From Oceanisphaera avium (GTDB lineage: Bacteria; Pseudomonadota; Gammaproteobacteria; Enterobacterales; Aeromonadaceae), in NCBI RefSeq assembly GCF_002157875.1, contig NZ_CP021376.1, positions 1,466,001 through 1,530,000 on the forward strand: 64,000 nucleotides of DNA, read 5' to 3'. The position numbers and the translations under genes are program-made. The number at the start of each line of letters is the position of its first letter. Position 1 is the first letter of the stretch. The notes under the pieces were generated by a model, which did no database searches, was not told the origin of the DNA, and was given only the letters and a program-made list of their open reading frames with translations. This document shows positions 1 to 9,080 of this stretch, one piece after another.

Positions 1-345
1 CTGATGCTGATCGAAACCGGCTCGCCTTGGGTAGAAGCCAACTTCACCGAAAACGACATTACTCATATGCACGCCGGCCTGCCGGTCAGCATCACCATAG
101 ACGCCTATCCAAGCTATAAATGGACCGGCACGGTAAACAGCTTAAGCCCGGGCACAGGGGCGGAGTTTTCGGTAATACCGGCACAAAACGCCACCGGCAA
201 CTGGGTTAAGATCACCCAAAGAGTGCCGGTGCGCATTCAATTAAATCCCGATGCAGATGCGCCGCCCTTGCGGGCCGGCTTGAGTGCCACGGTGGAAGTC
301 GATACCGAACAAAAAAACCGCTTAGCCGCGCTCTGGCCATTCTGA
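1..345 (+). CDS. HlyD/EmrA-type membrane fusion protein, C-terminal part
   Basis: Partial gene: the frame is open from the first base and ends at TGA 343-345, so only the last 114 residues are present. They match the end of EmrA-like periplasmic adaptor proteins: a VEANFTE segment near the start, the G-[LM]-PVSITIDAYP stretch typical of the beta-barrel domain, and a closing RIQL / LRAGLSATVEV block. Adaptors of this family link an inner-membrane MFS pump to an outer-membrane TolC channel. The pump gene starts one base after this stop codon, as in emrAB operons, so the two are almost certainly co-transcribed. Substrate unknown. Confidence 0.9.
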   Translation: MMLIETGSPWVEANFTENDITHMHAGLPVSITIDAYPSYKWTGTVNSLSPGTGAEFSVIPAQNATGNWVKITQRVPVRIQLNPDADAPPLRAGLSATVEVDTEQKNRLAALWPF

Positions 346-346
346 T

Positions 347-1894
347 ATGAGCCGCTCTTCTACGCCATCTAGCGCCTCGTCCAACACCGCTAACCGCGCC
401 ATGGTCACGGTATCCGTGATGCTGGCCACAGTGATGCAGGCGTTGGATACCACTATCGCCAACGTGGCACTGCCGCACATGCAGGGCACCATGAGCGCCA
501 CTCAAGATCAAATATCTTGGGTGTTGACCTCTTATATCGTAGCGGCGGCGATTTTTATGCCGCTCACCGGTTTGCTCAGTGCCCGCTTTGGTCGTAAACG
601 GTTATTTTTATGGTCGGTGGCCGGTTTTACTATCAGCTCCATGTTGTGTGGCGCCGCACAGAGTCTCGATCAAATCGTGCTATTTCGGCTGTTACAGGGC
701 GTGTTTGGCGCCAGTTTAGTGCCACTCTCGCAAGCCATCATGCTCGACAGTTATCCCAAAGAGCAGCATGGCTCGGCCATGGCGCTGTGGGGCTTAGGCG
801 TAATGGTGGGGCCGATTTTAGGGCCTACGCTTGGCGGCTGGCTGACCGAGTATTACAGCTGGCGCTGGGTGTTTTACATCAACCTGCCCTTCGGCCTGTT
901 AGCTTGGGCGGGCATCGCCAGCTTCGTGCAAGAAACCGCCATCGATAAGAAGCGACGCTTCGATCTATTTGGTTTTGGCATGTTGGCGCTGGGCATAGGC
1001 GCGCTGCAGATGATGCTGGATCGGGGGGAATCCCTAGATTGGTTCTCCAGTAAAGAGGTGATCGCCGAGGCCATCTTAGCGGCACTGGGTTTTTATGTGT
1101 TTATCGTGCACATCTACACCCATAAGGCCCCCTTTATTGAGCCGGCGCTGTTTAAGGATCGCAACTTTACCCTAGGCTTAGTGTTCATCTTTATTGTCGG
1201 CATCATATTGCTGGCCACCATGGCGCTGCTGCCGCCCTTTTTACAAAACCTGCTCGGCTATCCGGTGATCGACGTCGGCTTAGTGCTGGCACCGCGCGGC
1301 GTGGGTACCATGATCGCCATGGTCACGGTCGGCAAATTGGCCAATCGGCTCGATGTACGCATTCAGATCTGCATTGGCCTGTGTTTAACCAGCCTATCGC
1401 TGTGGGAAATGACCCACTTTAATACCGATATTGTGGCCGCCGACATCATTCGCACCGGCGTCATTCAAGGCCTAGGTTTGGGCTTTCTGTTTGTGCCGCT
1501 GTCGACCATCAGCTTTGCCACCTTGGCGCCGCATTTTCGTAACGAGGGCACGGCGCTGTTTAGCCTGATGCGTAACATTGGCAGCAGTATCGGTATTTCG
1601 GTGGTATTTACCTATCTGGCCCAGCGCACGCAAATCAACCATGCGGCCTATGCCACCTATATCACCGACTTTAACCTGCCATTGCGCCACCTAGTGGAGA
1701 CCGGCAGCATGTCGCTGCAAACGCCGTTAGGCTTGGCCATGATAGACGCCCAAGTGAACCAACAGGCCGCCGTGTTGGCCTTTTTGCAAGACTTTAGACT
1801 GATGATGTGGATAAGCCTGTCGGCCTTGCCCTTGATACTGCTGCTGCGCGGGCCGGACTCGGCCATCAAGCCCAGCGCCATACCGCCGGAATAA
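347..1894 (+). CDS. DHA2-family MFS drug efflux permease (EmrB-like)
   Basis: 515-residue inner-membrane transporter of the 14-helix DHA2 drug:proton antiporter family. Visible marks are the motif with LDTTIANVALP in helix 1 (near residue 35), the loop motif GLLSARFGRKRLF (near 75-87) and the antiporter motif GLGVMVGPILGPTLGG (near 150). Length is that of EmrB (about 512). It starts one base after the stop of the adaptor gene, so translation is probably coupled. It should export hydrophobic toxic compounds with the adaptor and a TolC-type channel. The family is clear; the substrate cannot be read from sequence. Confidence 0.93.
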   Translation: MSRSSTPSSASSNTANRAMVTVSVMLATVMQALDTTIANVALPHMQGTMSATQDQISWVLTSYIVAAAIFMPLTGLLSARFGRKRLFLWSVAGFTISSMLCGAAQSLDQIVLFRLLQGVFGASLVPLSQAIMLDSYPKEQHGSAMALWGLGVMVGPILGPTLGGWLTEYYSWRWVFYINLPFGLLAWAGIASFVQETAIDKKRRFDLFGFGMLALGIGALQMMLDRGESLDWFSSKEVIAEAILAALGFYVFIVHIYTHKAPFIEPALFKDRNFTLGLVFIFIVGIILLATMALLPPFLQNLLGYPVIDVGLVLAPRGVGTMIAMVTVGKLANRLDVRIQICIGLCLTSLSLWEMTHFNTDIVAADIIRTGVIQGLGLGFLFVPLSTISFATLAPHFRNEGTALFSLMRNIGSSIGISVVFTYLAQRTQINHAAYATYITDFNLPLRHLVETGSMSLQTPLGLAMIDAQVNQQAAVLAFLQDFRLMMWISLSALPLILLLRGPDSAIKPSAIPPE

Positions 1895-2003
1895 AGACTC
1901 GAACGCATCTTTAATTAGCTAAATTAGCGGCTGATGAAATAGCATAAAAAACACCCCAACTATCTTGACTTATTAAAATTTACCAATCGTTCAATTAATG
2001 ACC

Positions 2004-2032
2004 TTTTCAGACTCATAAAAAATGCGTAAGAT
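2004..2032 (+). promoter_or_regulatory. Candidate sigma-70 promoter of dusB-fis with GC-rich discriminator
   Basis: A -35 like TTTTCA (2004-2009) and a -10 like TAAGAT (2027-2032) are 17 bases apart and sit about 35 bases before the dusB ATG. The -10 is followed by ACGCGACC, a GC-rich discriminator of the kind that makes the E. coli fis promoter sensitive to ppGpp and growth rate. Position and spacing are seen; stringent control is inferred from the E. coli operon. Confidence 0.55.
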
Positions 2033-2064
2033 ACGCGACCCTGAGCAAAGATAGCTGATATCTC

Positions 2065-3030
2065 ATGCAGATTGGTCCTTACAAACTGTCTAGCCCCTTA
2101 TTGGTGGCTCCTATGGCTGGCGTAACCGACAGACCATTTCGCACCTTATGTCTGCGCATGGGTGCGGGTTTAGCGGTGTCAGAAATGATGTCCTCCAACC
2201 CTAGGGTTTGGCAGACCGAGAAGTCTTTGCGGCGTATGGATCATGGCGGAGAAACCGGTATTCGTTCGGTTCAGATTGCGGGAGCAGATCCAGTATTAAT
2301 GGCAGAAGCTGCCCAGTTCAATGTGGACCAAGGCGCCCAAATTATTGATATCAATATGGGTTGTCCTGCAAAGAAAGTGAATAAAAAAATGGCAGGGTCT
2401 GCCCTGTTGCAATATCCACAGCTGGTACAAGAAATTGTGTCTGCTGTGGTAAAGGCAGTGTCGGTTCCGGTGACGCTTAAAATTCGTACTGGTTGGGAGC
2501 CTGAACACCGCAATGGCGTAGAGATTGCTCGCATCGCCCAAGATTGTGGTATTCAGGCCCTAGCCGTGCATGGGCGCACGCGTGCTTGCATGTACAAGGG
2601 TGACGCGGAATACGATACCATTAGAGCAATAAAACAAGCCGTCTCCATTCCTATTATTGCTAATGGGGATATCGACAGCCCACAAAAGGCGCGCTTTGTC
2701 TTGGATGACACCGGCGCCGACGCCATCATGATTGGCCGGGCTGCACAGGGACGGCCTTGGATATTTAGAGAAATCCGCCATTATCTGGAACAAGGTACTC
2801 TTGCCGAGCCGCTCCATAAGGATCTGGAGCGCGCCATGATACGAGAGCACGTTATCGCACTACACGCATTTTACGGTGAAGTGCAAGGCGTGCGTATTGC
2901 TCGTAAGCATGTGGGATGGTACCTAAAAGATAGTGATGCGGGCCGTGACTTTCGCAGTGAATTTAATGGGCTTAATGAAGCCGAGCAACAGCTTGACTCA
3001 TTAGCGCATTATTTCGCGAATATAGCTTAA
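2065..3030 (+). CDS. dusB: tRNA-dihydrouridine synthase B
   Basis: Flavoenzyme that reduces a uridine in tRNA to dihydrouridine (U17 for E. coli DusB) using FMN and NADPH. The 321-residue protein has the Dus TIM-barrel start ([17 protein letters not shown]), the catalytic-loop cysteine in [13 protein letters not shown] (near residue 98), and the FMN/phosphate segments AVHGRTR and ANGDIDS. Length equals E. coli DusB (321). It is followed after 25 bases by fis, the classic enterobacterial dusB-fis operon, where dusB serves as the leader gene of fis. Confidence 0.97.
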   Translation: MQIGPYKLSSPLLVAPMAGVTDRPFRTLCLRMGAGLAVSEMMSSNPRVWQTEKSLRRMDHGGETGIRSVQIAGADPVLMAEAAQFNVDQGAQIIDINMGCPAKKVNKKMAGSALLQYPQLVQEIVSAVVKAVSVPVTLKIRTGWEPEHRNGVEIARIAQDCGIQALAVHGRTRACMYKGDAEYDTIRAIKQAVSIPIIANGDIDSPQKARFVLDDTGADAIMIGRAAQGRPWIFREIRHYLEQGTLAEPLHKDLERAMIREHVIALHAFYGEVQGVRIARKHVGWYLKDSDAGRDFRSEFNGLNEAEQQLDSLAHYFANIA

Positions 3031-3055
3031 CGAACAAAAGAAGAGCCGACCTAAT

Positions 3056-3355
3056 ATGTTCGAACAAACTACGACTTCTGATGCACTGGTTACTACCATT
3101 AAATCTCCAACTTCTGAGCAGCCTACCCAGCGCCCATTGCGCAACTCGGTAGATCAAGCGCTGCGTAATTATTTATCTCAACTCAATGGCCAAGAAGTCA
3201 CTGAGTTGTATGAATTGGTGCTCGCCGAAGTCGAAGCCCCAATGCTAGACGTGATCATGCAATACACTCGTGGTAACCAAACTCGCGCTGCCAATATGAT
3301 GGGCATCAACCGCGGCACACTGCGCAAGAAGCTTAAAAAATATGGCATGAACTAA
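3056..3355 (+). CDS. fis: DNA-binding protein Fis
   Basis: 99-residue nucleoid protein, close to the 98 residues of E. coli Fis. The C-terminal helix-turn-helix (about residues 74-95, [20 protein letters not shown]) is essentially the canonical Fis sequence; the N-terminal beta-hairpin region that activates Hin-type invertases is also present. Fis activates rRNA and tRNA promoters and bends DNA. Second gene of the dusB-fis operon, directly followed by a strong terminator. Confidence 0.98.
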   Translation: MFEQTTTSDALVTTIKSPTSEQPTQRPLRNSVDQALRNYLSQLNGQEVTELYELVLAEVEAPMLDVIMQYTRGNQTRAANMMGINRGTLRKKLKKYGMN

Positions 3356-3382
3356 GAAATTTTAGTGAACGCACTGCACTTA

Positions 3383-3411
3383 AAAGCGCCCTTTGTCGGG
3401 GCGCTTTTTTT
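3383..3411. terminator. Bidirectional Rho-independent terminator between fis and the DUF421 gene
   Basis: The stem AAAGCGCCC / GGGCGCTTT with a 6-base loop is followed by seven T on the plus strand and preceded by four A, so it can also end transcription of the convergent minus-strand gene. Confidence 0.9.
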
Positions 3412-3416
3412 ATGCC

Positions 3417-4100
3417 TTATCTAATTACAGTGCTATTTATTGCCTGTGCCCAACCCATGTCGTTATTGTTACAACGTGAGCACGTTTCTTTACTACTAGA
3501 AATAGTTGCCACCTGCCCGCAATACATGCAGGCATAGGCACGGCCAGTTTCAATCTGGCTAACCGACTGATAGTAGCGAGGAAAAATTGGCAGACCGTAG
3601 CGCACCTTATTTTTCTCAAACAATAACACACTAAAATTACCATCGGTTTCTAACAATCCCACTCGAACTTGTCCAAGATGCTCAATACCTTGATACCGCA
3701 TCTCAGCAAAAAACTCATCCTGAGACATACCGCCTTTCTTAATTTTATCCAGCACTAACACGCCATCTTCTACGATATAAAGTGGCTTGCCCTCTAAGAA
3801 GTCTTCAAAGACTTGGCATTTCATCATCAACCAAGTGCATAAGCGGTATAAAGAGATAATAAGGCTCATGATCCACACTGCTTGGATCAAGGGTAATTCT
3901 TTAGTAAACATAGGATCGCCTGCTATCGAGCCTAAAGATAAAATGATGGTTAACTCAAAGATAGATAACTGCCTAACTCCTCTTTTACCGGTAAAACGAA
4001 GAAATAGAATAATCATGGTAAACATAATGACCACGCGCACTGCTATCTCAGCGAGAAATGCGCCTGTGGTGTCATAAAAAAAGATATCCAGCCAATTCAT
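3417..4100 (-). CDS. DUF421 (YetF/YcaP-type) membrane protein with C-terminal four-cysteine tail
   Basis: 227-residue inner-membrane protein. Three hydrophobic helices (about residues 16-36, 48-62 and 68-92) contain the DUF421 signature TGKRGVRQLSIFELTIILSLG and GDPMF; a soluble alpha/beta domain follows (about 95-180) with GKPLYIVEDG. Beyond the usual DUF421 end there is a tail with C191-x2-C194 and C207-x2-C210, spaced like a zinc ribbon. The biochemical role of DUF421 proteins is poorly defined. It is convergent with fis and transcribed away from the AT-rich gap. The family call is secure; metal binding is inferred. Confidence 0.85.
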   Translation of the reverse strand: MNWLDIFFYDTTGAFLAEIAVRVVIMFTMIILFLRFTGKRGVRQLSIFELTIILSLGSIAGDPMFTKELPLIQAVWIMSLIISLYRLCTWLMMKCQVFEDFLEGKPLYIVEDGVLVLDKIKKGGMSQDEFFAEMRYQGIEHLGQVRVGLLETDGNFSVLLFEKNKVRYGLPIFPRYYQSVSQIETGRAYACMYCGQVATISSSKETCSRCNNNDMGWAQAINSTVIR

Positions 4101-4636
4101 TTACCTATTCCTTGTCTACACTGGCTTTGCTTATTGGAAGAGCGATAGGCTATCGCGCTAGGTTAGTCTTATGGGCAAGGTCGTTTTGCTTCACTTAAGC
4201 CACTTTTAACTCGACGCTAATAATGCTCATAGTCAATACGTCAGAGCAAGCGAAAAAATAGCGAGTTGCATTACGTAATTTAGCTACCACTAAACAAGGT
4301 ACTGTTTATAATATTAATAAAATGACTAAACCATTAGCTTTATTATTAAATTATTCATATTTAATTATCATTTAATATAAATATTAAAAAATTAATGGCA
4401 CTGTAATAAAAGTTAAACACTGCTTAGCCACAATATAATTAACTAAATAATAAGCTATTAAACATATAAATCCTTTACTTTAAGACCACGAGCAAAATAA
4501 TTATCATTTACTAACAAAAAGATGATCTATCTCGCAACTAATTAAGTTAAAAATCTTAAGCAAATATTTAATTGGCTTAATGGCATGTTTACCGCTATTA
4601 CTCATAACAGTTACTACACCAAGGACGGAGTAAGTA
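4101..4636. other. 536-base AT-rich intergenic region between divergent genes
   Basis: No convincing ORF or RNA gene. Bases 4300-4570 are strikingly AT-rich compared with the flanks, with many TTAAT and ATTATT runs. The stretch must hold the promoters of the DUF421 gene (minus) and of the PP-loop gene (plus). Such composition is typical of H-NS-bound or recently acquired DNA, which is inference. The plus-strand gene has a clear ribosome-binding sequence, AAGGACGGAG, at 4621-4630. Confidence 0.5.
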
Positions 4637-5833
4637 GTGAAAGCTAAATTAGAGTTATTCCCGCAACCTCGCTCATCTTATGAGGGAGGGCAGCGTCGTA
4701 GTTGTTTAGTGAAACACCGTAATGAAGAAGGTGTCTCTTTTGAGCATACCGTGTGGTTTGATTATCCAAGCCTTCTCGTATTGCCTGAAGACTCAGACGC
4801 CGATGCCTACTTAATATGTGCGTTATTACCGGCAATGCACTTAGGTGCAGATATTATTATTTACGGCGCCGTGTGCCAGCACTTGCTGGCTAACTTAAGT
4901 GAATGGCAACAAGTGTGGCATGCTTGGTGCCCAGAGCTTTATACGCTAGTGAATATTACTGCCACCGAGCAGCGCTTGCCGCAAATGGCGCTTACTGGCG
5001 CTATCGTCGCCTTCTCGGGTGGCACGGATGCGCAGTTTACTACTTACCGCCATGCCACCGCCCAAGCCGGCTATGCCACCCAGCAGCTAAAAGGGGGAGT
5101 GCTGGTTCATGGCTTTGATATTGAGCTAAGTGATGAGTCTGGGTTTGCAGGTGCCGCTCACAAAGCGCGTACCACCCTCAGTGATCTGACTATTAACTTA
5201 ATTGCGGTAAAAACCAACATTCGCGAGTGTTGGGATATTTACTGGCCACATTATTATGGCTCAGCCGTGGCTTCAGTATTAAGTAGTTTAAAAAACCTAG
5301 CGGGTAGCGGCTTAATAGGCAGTGGCCCTGCTTATAATGCCTTATTTACTCCTTGTGGCTCCCATCCTATTACTGACCCTTTATTAAGCTCAAGCAGCTT
5401 TAAGATAGTGCACGATGGCGCAGGCTTTAGTCGCTCTCAAAAAATAGCGCTATTGGCTAAATGGCCGACCGGTATCAATAATTTGCGTGTGTGTTGGACA
5501 GGCTTACAAAGAGATAGAAACTGCGGACGCTGTGAAAAGTGTATTCGAACCCAACTTAATTTTTTATTAGCAGGAATAGAAAATCCACCCTGTTTTAGTT
5601 CCCCGCTCACCCTAGCAAGCTTCAAATCCCTAGTACTGCATAGCGATGGCGCGCGCGCTGAATGGAACTTAATTTATCAGCAAATTAAAGAAAGTGGCGT
5701 AGGAGTGCAATGGCTAAAAGAGATAGAACAAGTAATAAAGCGCAAGACCTTCTCGCCGATAAATAGCTTATTGCCAAAAGGCTCTCGACGCCGTGATTGG
5801 GCCAAACAAATGATAGCGGGGTATCGCAAATGA
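4637..5833 (+). CDS. QueC-like PP-loop ATPase family protein, function unknown
   Basis: 398 residues, GTG start 7 bases after AAGGACGGAG. An adenine-nucleotide PP-loop motif SGGTD lies at residues 127-131 after a hydrophobic strand (GAIVAF), and a cysteine cluster C286-x9-C296-x2-C299-x2-C302 resembles the zinc site of QueC (7-cyano-7-deazaguanine synthase). It is not ordinary QueC: it is far longer, has about 115 extra N-terminal residues, and the usual Ser after SGGxD is Ala. It overlaps the pyruvyl transferase gene by 4 bases (ATGA), so the product probably acts in the same pathway, perhaps activating or amidating a carboxylate on a surface glycan. The fold assignment is by motif; the pathway is inferred. 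Confidence 0.7.
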   Translation: MKAKLELFPQPRSSYEGGQRRSCLVKHRNEEGVSFEHTVWFDYPSLLVLPEDSDADAYLICALLPAMHLGADIIIYGAVCQHLLANLSEWQQVWHAWCPELYTLVNITATEQRLPQMALTGAIVAFSGGTDAQFTTYRHATAQAGYATQQLKGGVLVHGFDIELSDESGFAGAAHKARTTLSDLTINLIAVKTNIRECWDIYWPHYYGSAVASVLSSLKNLAGSGLIGSGPAYNALFTPCGSHPITDPLLSSSSFKIVHDGAGFSRSQKIALLAKWPTGINNLRVCWTGLQRDRNCGRCEKCIRTQLNFLLAGIENPPCFSSPLTLASFKSLVLHSDGARAEWNLIYQQIKESGVGVQWLKEIEQVIKRKTFSPINSLLPKGSRRRDWAKQMIAGYRK

Positions 5834-6957
5834 ACACCTTAATTAAAAGCTTGGTTCCTGTGGCTTATAAGCATCGTATCGCCGCACGCTTAAACGCCCA
5901 AGCGCTTACCCTACCACCTGGCCCCAGAGCCTTTGTATTTTTAGCCGCCGATTATGGCAATGTGGGTGACATGGCCATCACTGCTGCTCAAGTCAATTTC
6001 CTAAAGCAGCAACTGCCTCATTATCATATAGTGACGATTGCCGTGGATCAGACTCGCGCGCTGATCCGCTCGGTGCGCCGCCAAATACAACCTCATGATT
6101 TGGTGACCTTAATTGGGGGCGGCAATATGGGAGTCATGTATCCTGATATCGAGTCATTGCGCCAATTAGTGATCCGCTATTTTCCTCAGCAGCGTATTGT
6201 ATGCTTTCCACAAACACTGGATTGGGACGACTCGCCCCTATCGGAGCGTACCTTACGCCAGCTAGTAAAAAACTATGCGCGCCACCCTAATCTTCATGTT
6301 TTTGCTAGAGAAATAACAAGCTATCACAAACTTAGAGCTCTATTCTCTCGCTATCCAAACGTTAAAATAGGGCTAGTACCTGATATTGTGATGAGTGTGA
6401 CAGCCGCCCAATTAGCTAGCCAAAACCCGGTTCAAAAAGCGCACCTGCTACGCTGTTTACGAGCAGATAAAGAAGCGGCATTGCTCAGTGTTCAATATGC
6501 GCGCCTCGATAGAGCGCTGATGGATAGCGGTTTAAAAATTACGCTAACCGACACTGTCATTAACGCTGATCAGTTAGATAACGAGCAATGTGCAAGCGCA
6601 CTCGCCGATAAACTTAGTCAGTTTCGCGGGGCACGTTTGGTGGTCACAGATAGATTACACGGCATGATTTTTTGCTTATTGACTGGCACCCCGTGCTTGG
6701 TATTAGCCAACTCTAATCAAAAAATACAGCAAACTTGGCTAGACTGGCTACAAGACCAGCCGCGGATAAAATTTGTAAAAACAGAACAACTCCACCAAGT
6801 GCCCAGTATGATCCGCGAATTATTAGCCCTGCCCCAAGGGCCACTAGATGAATTAGCGCTAAGTGCTCATCACTATCAACCCTTGGAGCAAGCCATTAAT
6901 CACTTTCCTAGCGCGCACTATGCTATAACGGCCAAACCCCAGCAATATATCGCTTAA
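5830..6957 (+). CDS. Polysaccharide pyruvyl transferase family protein
   Basis: 375 residues. The start chosen is ATG 5830, overlapping the upstream stop as ATGA; an in-frame ATG 33 bases earlier lies inside the previous gene. The N-terminal motif YGNVGDMAITAAQ (near residue 40) and the C-terminal VTDRLHGMIFCLLTGTPC (near 270-290) are the hallmarks of the CsaB/WcaK/PssK family, which transfers pyruvate ketals from PEP to sugars of exopolysaccharides or cell-wall polymers, or amino-type variants. No other glycan genes lie nearby, so the acceptor is unknown. A strong terminator follows. Confidence 0.85.
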   Translation: MNTLIKSLVPVAYKHRIAARLNAQALTLPPGPRAFVFLAADYGNVGDMAITAAQVNFLKQQLPHYHIVTIAVDQTRALIRSVRRQIQPHDLVTLIGGGNMGVMYPDIESLRQLVIRYFPQQRIVCFPQTLDWDDSPLSERTLRQLVKNYARHPNLHVFAREITSYHKLRALFSRYPNVKIGLVPDIVMSVTAAQLASQNPVQKAHLLRCLRADKEAALLSVQYARLDRALMDSGLKITLTDTVINADQLDNEQCASALADKLSQFRGARLVVTDRLHGMIFCLLTGTPCLVLANSNQKIQQTWLDWLQDQPRIKFVKTEQLHQVPSMIRELLALPQGPLDELALSAHHYQPLEQAINHFPSAHYAITAKPQQYIA

Positions 6958-6975
6958 TTTTCAAGCTAACGATTA

Positions 6976-7010
6976 AAAAGCGCTCACTCTTACAAGTGAG
7001 CGCTTTTTTT
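6976..7010 (+). terminator. Rho-independent terminator of the PP-loop / pyruvyl transferase unit
   Basis: The stem AAGCGCTCACT with AGTGAGCGCTT, a 6-base loop and a run of seven T lies about 20 bases after the stop codon. Confidence 0.92.
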
Positions 7011-7194
7011 AGTAGCGCTGATCCTTGCTTAGCTATGACGTTATTAGTCATGCCTGCCTCTCGCACTCTCTTTCAAGTTTGCATGCTACCCAAACGAATA
7101 CTAAGTTAACACTATATCGATAGCTGACCGAATATTAGCGCACCTGAAACTGACCTTGGCAATATGATAAGGTGAGTGAACAAAAGGACGGTTC

Positions 7195-8958
7195 ATGACT
7201 AAGGAAAACTCAGAGCACCACTCCACTGCTTCCCCTAAATCGAATGCGAGCCAAACGCCGCTTAAGCGCCAGTTAAGTGGCGCAGACGACCGCTTAAAGC
7301 TTGAGCACTGGGCACCGCCTAAGGCAGGCATAGTGCCACTTATTCGTTTTAACAATCGCTGGTATAGCGTGCTCTGGGCGCTGCCCATTATTTTTGTGTT
7401 ATTAGTCGCGGGCGTAGCCATAGCGCAAGGTTTGCGAGAGTTAGCCAGTGTGCAACACTTTATTGAGCTCTTTCCAGGTGCGCCCGCCTCGCAGCCTGCC
7501 ATAGAAACCGGCTTTCCGCTGTGGCTGCGCATCGGCCATTTTTTAAACTTAGTGTTTATGATGTTTATTATTCGCTCTGGCATTCAAATTTTAGCGGATC
7601 ACCCTAGACTTTACTGGCACCGCGACTGTACGCCAGGCACCGAGTGGTTTCGTTTTCAAAAACCCGTACCTAGAGGACAAATTTGGACCGCCAAAGACGA
7701 CGCTGTCACACTCCCCGGCTGGTTAGGCATTCCAGGAGTTCGCCACTCGATTGGCTTAGCACGGTGGTGGCATTTTTCTATTAATACGCTCTGGCTACTC
7801 AATGGCTTGGTTATTTATGGTTTGCTGTTTTATACGGATCAATGGCAGCGCATTGTGCCCACGACCTGGGAGGTATTTCCTAACGCGTTATCGGTAGCCA
7901 TTCAGTATTTATCACTTAACTTTCCAGAAGAGCAAAGCTGGACTAAATATAACAGCCTGCAACAGCTCACTTATTTTATTACGGTATTTATTGCCGCCCC
8001 CACTTCGGTGTTCACCGGCTTTATGCAAAGCCCCGCTATTTCAAATCACTTGGGATGGTTGGGACGCGTGCTCAATCGCCAGCGAGCACGCTCTATTCAC
8101 TTTTTAGCCTTATGGTGGTTTTTATTTTTTATTCTGGCTCATGTCACCTTAGTGTTTATTACGGGCGCCAGAAGCAATCTAAATATGATGTGGGCGGGCG
8201 TGCATGATGAGTCTTGGAGCGGCTTTATGATGTTTGTGCCCTTAATATCTATCGTCGGTATCTTATGGGCGATCGCCTCTCCTTTAACGATTCGCTACGC
8301 CCGGTATGTGCAGCGTATTGGCGCCTTTATGCTCGGCCCTCTGAAAGGATTTTTAGAGCGCTTTGATCCTAAAAGCGAGCTGACCGAAGCGGATATCTCG
8401 CCTTTTTTATGGCCCAATGGCACGCTACCTAATTCATCTGAATATGAAGAGTTAGTGGCTAATGATTTTGCTCATTATCGCTTGTGCATTAGTGGCTTAG
8501 TTGAGTCTCCTCAAGAATACTCGCTTGCTCAGCTCAGAGCCTTGCCACAACAAAGCCAAATCACTACCCATTTTTGTATTCAAGGCTGGAGTGGCGTCGC
8601 CAAGTGGAGCGGCGTGCCGATGCGCGATATCTTAGCTGCCGTGCGTCCTAAACCAGAGGCTCGCTATGCGGTGTTTTATTCATTGGCCGAGGGTAGTGAG
8701 GGGGGACGTTATTACGATTGTCATAAAATCAGTAATATGCAGCATAAATTAACTATCTTAGCGCTCGACATGAATGATGAATCCTTAAGTGTGCTACATG
8801 GGGCGCCACTGCGTTTGCGCTGTGAGAACGAGCTGGGTTTTAAAATGGTTAAATGGGTCAGCGCCATTGAATTTGTAGAAGATTTCCAGCACTTAGGAGC
8901 AGGACATGGCGGTTATAACGAAGATCATGAGTTTTATGGTTATAAAATGCCAATTTAA
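7195..8958 (+). CDS. Cytochrome b / molybdopterin (sulfite-oxidase-fold) fusion oxidoreductase
   Basis: 587 residues, RBS AAGGA before the ATG. The N-terminal half (about 55-390) has several transmembrane helices with paired His-containing segments (IGHFLNL, WWHFSINTLW, HFLALWWFLFFILAH) as in di-heme cytochrome b561 / formate dehydrogenase gamma-type subunits. The C-terminal part (about 420-587) is an oxidoreductase molybdopterin-binding domain, with the molybdenum-ligand cysteine in HFCIQGWSGVAKWSGV at C461 and a closing GGYNEDHEFYGYKM. A redox module thus sits on its own membrane electron carrier, replacing a two-gene MsrPQ-type arrangement. Substrate unknown. It has its own transcription unit. 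Confidence 0.85.
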   Translation: MTKENSEHHSTASPKSNASQTPLKRQLSGADDRLKLEHWAPPKAGIVPLIRFNNRWYSVLWALPIIFVLLVAGVAIAQGLRELASVQHFIELFPGAPASQPAIETGFPLWLRIGHFLNLVFMMFIIRSGIQILADHPRLYWHRDCTPGTEWFRFQKPVPRGQIWTAKDDAVTLPGWLGIPGVRHSIGLARWWHFSINTLWLLNGLVIYGLLFYTDQWQRIVPTTWEVFPNALSVAIQYLSLNFPEEQSWTKYNSLQQLTYFITVFIAAPTSVFTGFMQSPAISNHLGWLGRVLNRQRARSIHFLALWWFLFFILAHVTLVFITGARSNLNMMWAGVHDESWSGFMMFVPLISIVGILWAIASPLTIRYARYVQRIGAFMLGPLKGFLERFDPKSELTEADISPFLWPNGTLPNSSEYEELVANDFAHYRLCISGLVESPQEYSLAQLRALPQQSQITTHFCIQGWSGVAKWSGVPMRDILAAVRPKPEARYAVFYSLAEGSEGGRYYDCHKISNMQHKLTILALDMNDESLSVLHGAPLRLRCENELGFKMVKWVSAIEFVEDFQHLGAGHGGYNEDHEFYGYKMPI

Positions 8959-9080
8959 CGAGCCAGAAATATGAAATGCTCAGTCACTTAACATGACCTT
9001 GGCATGCACTGAGCGCGGCTTTATAGTGATACTTTGTTAAGGCACTTTGCTATCCATTAGTGAGACCACTGATTTTTTGA

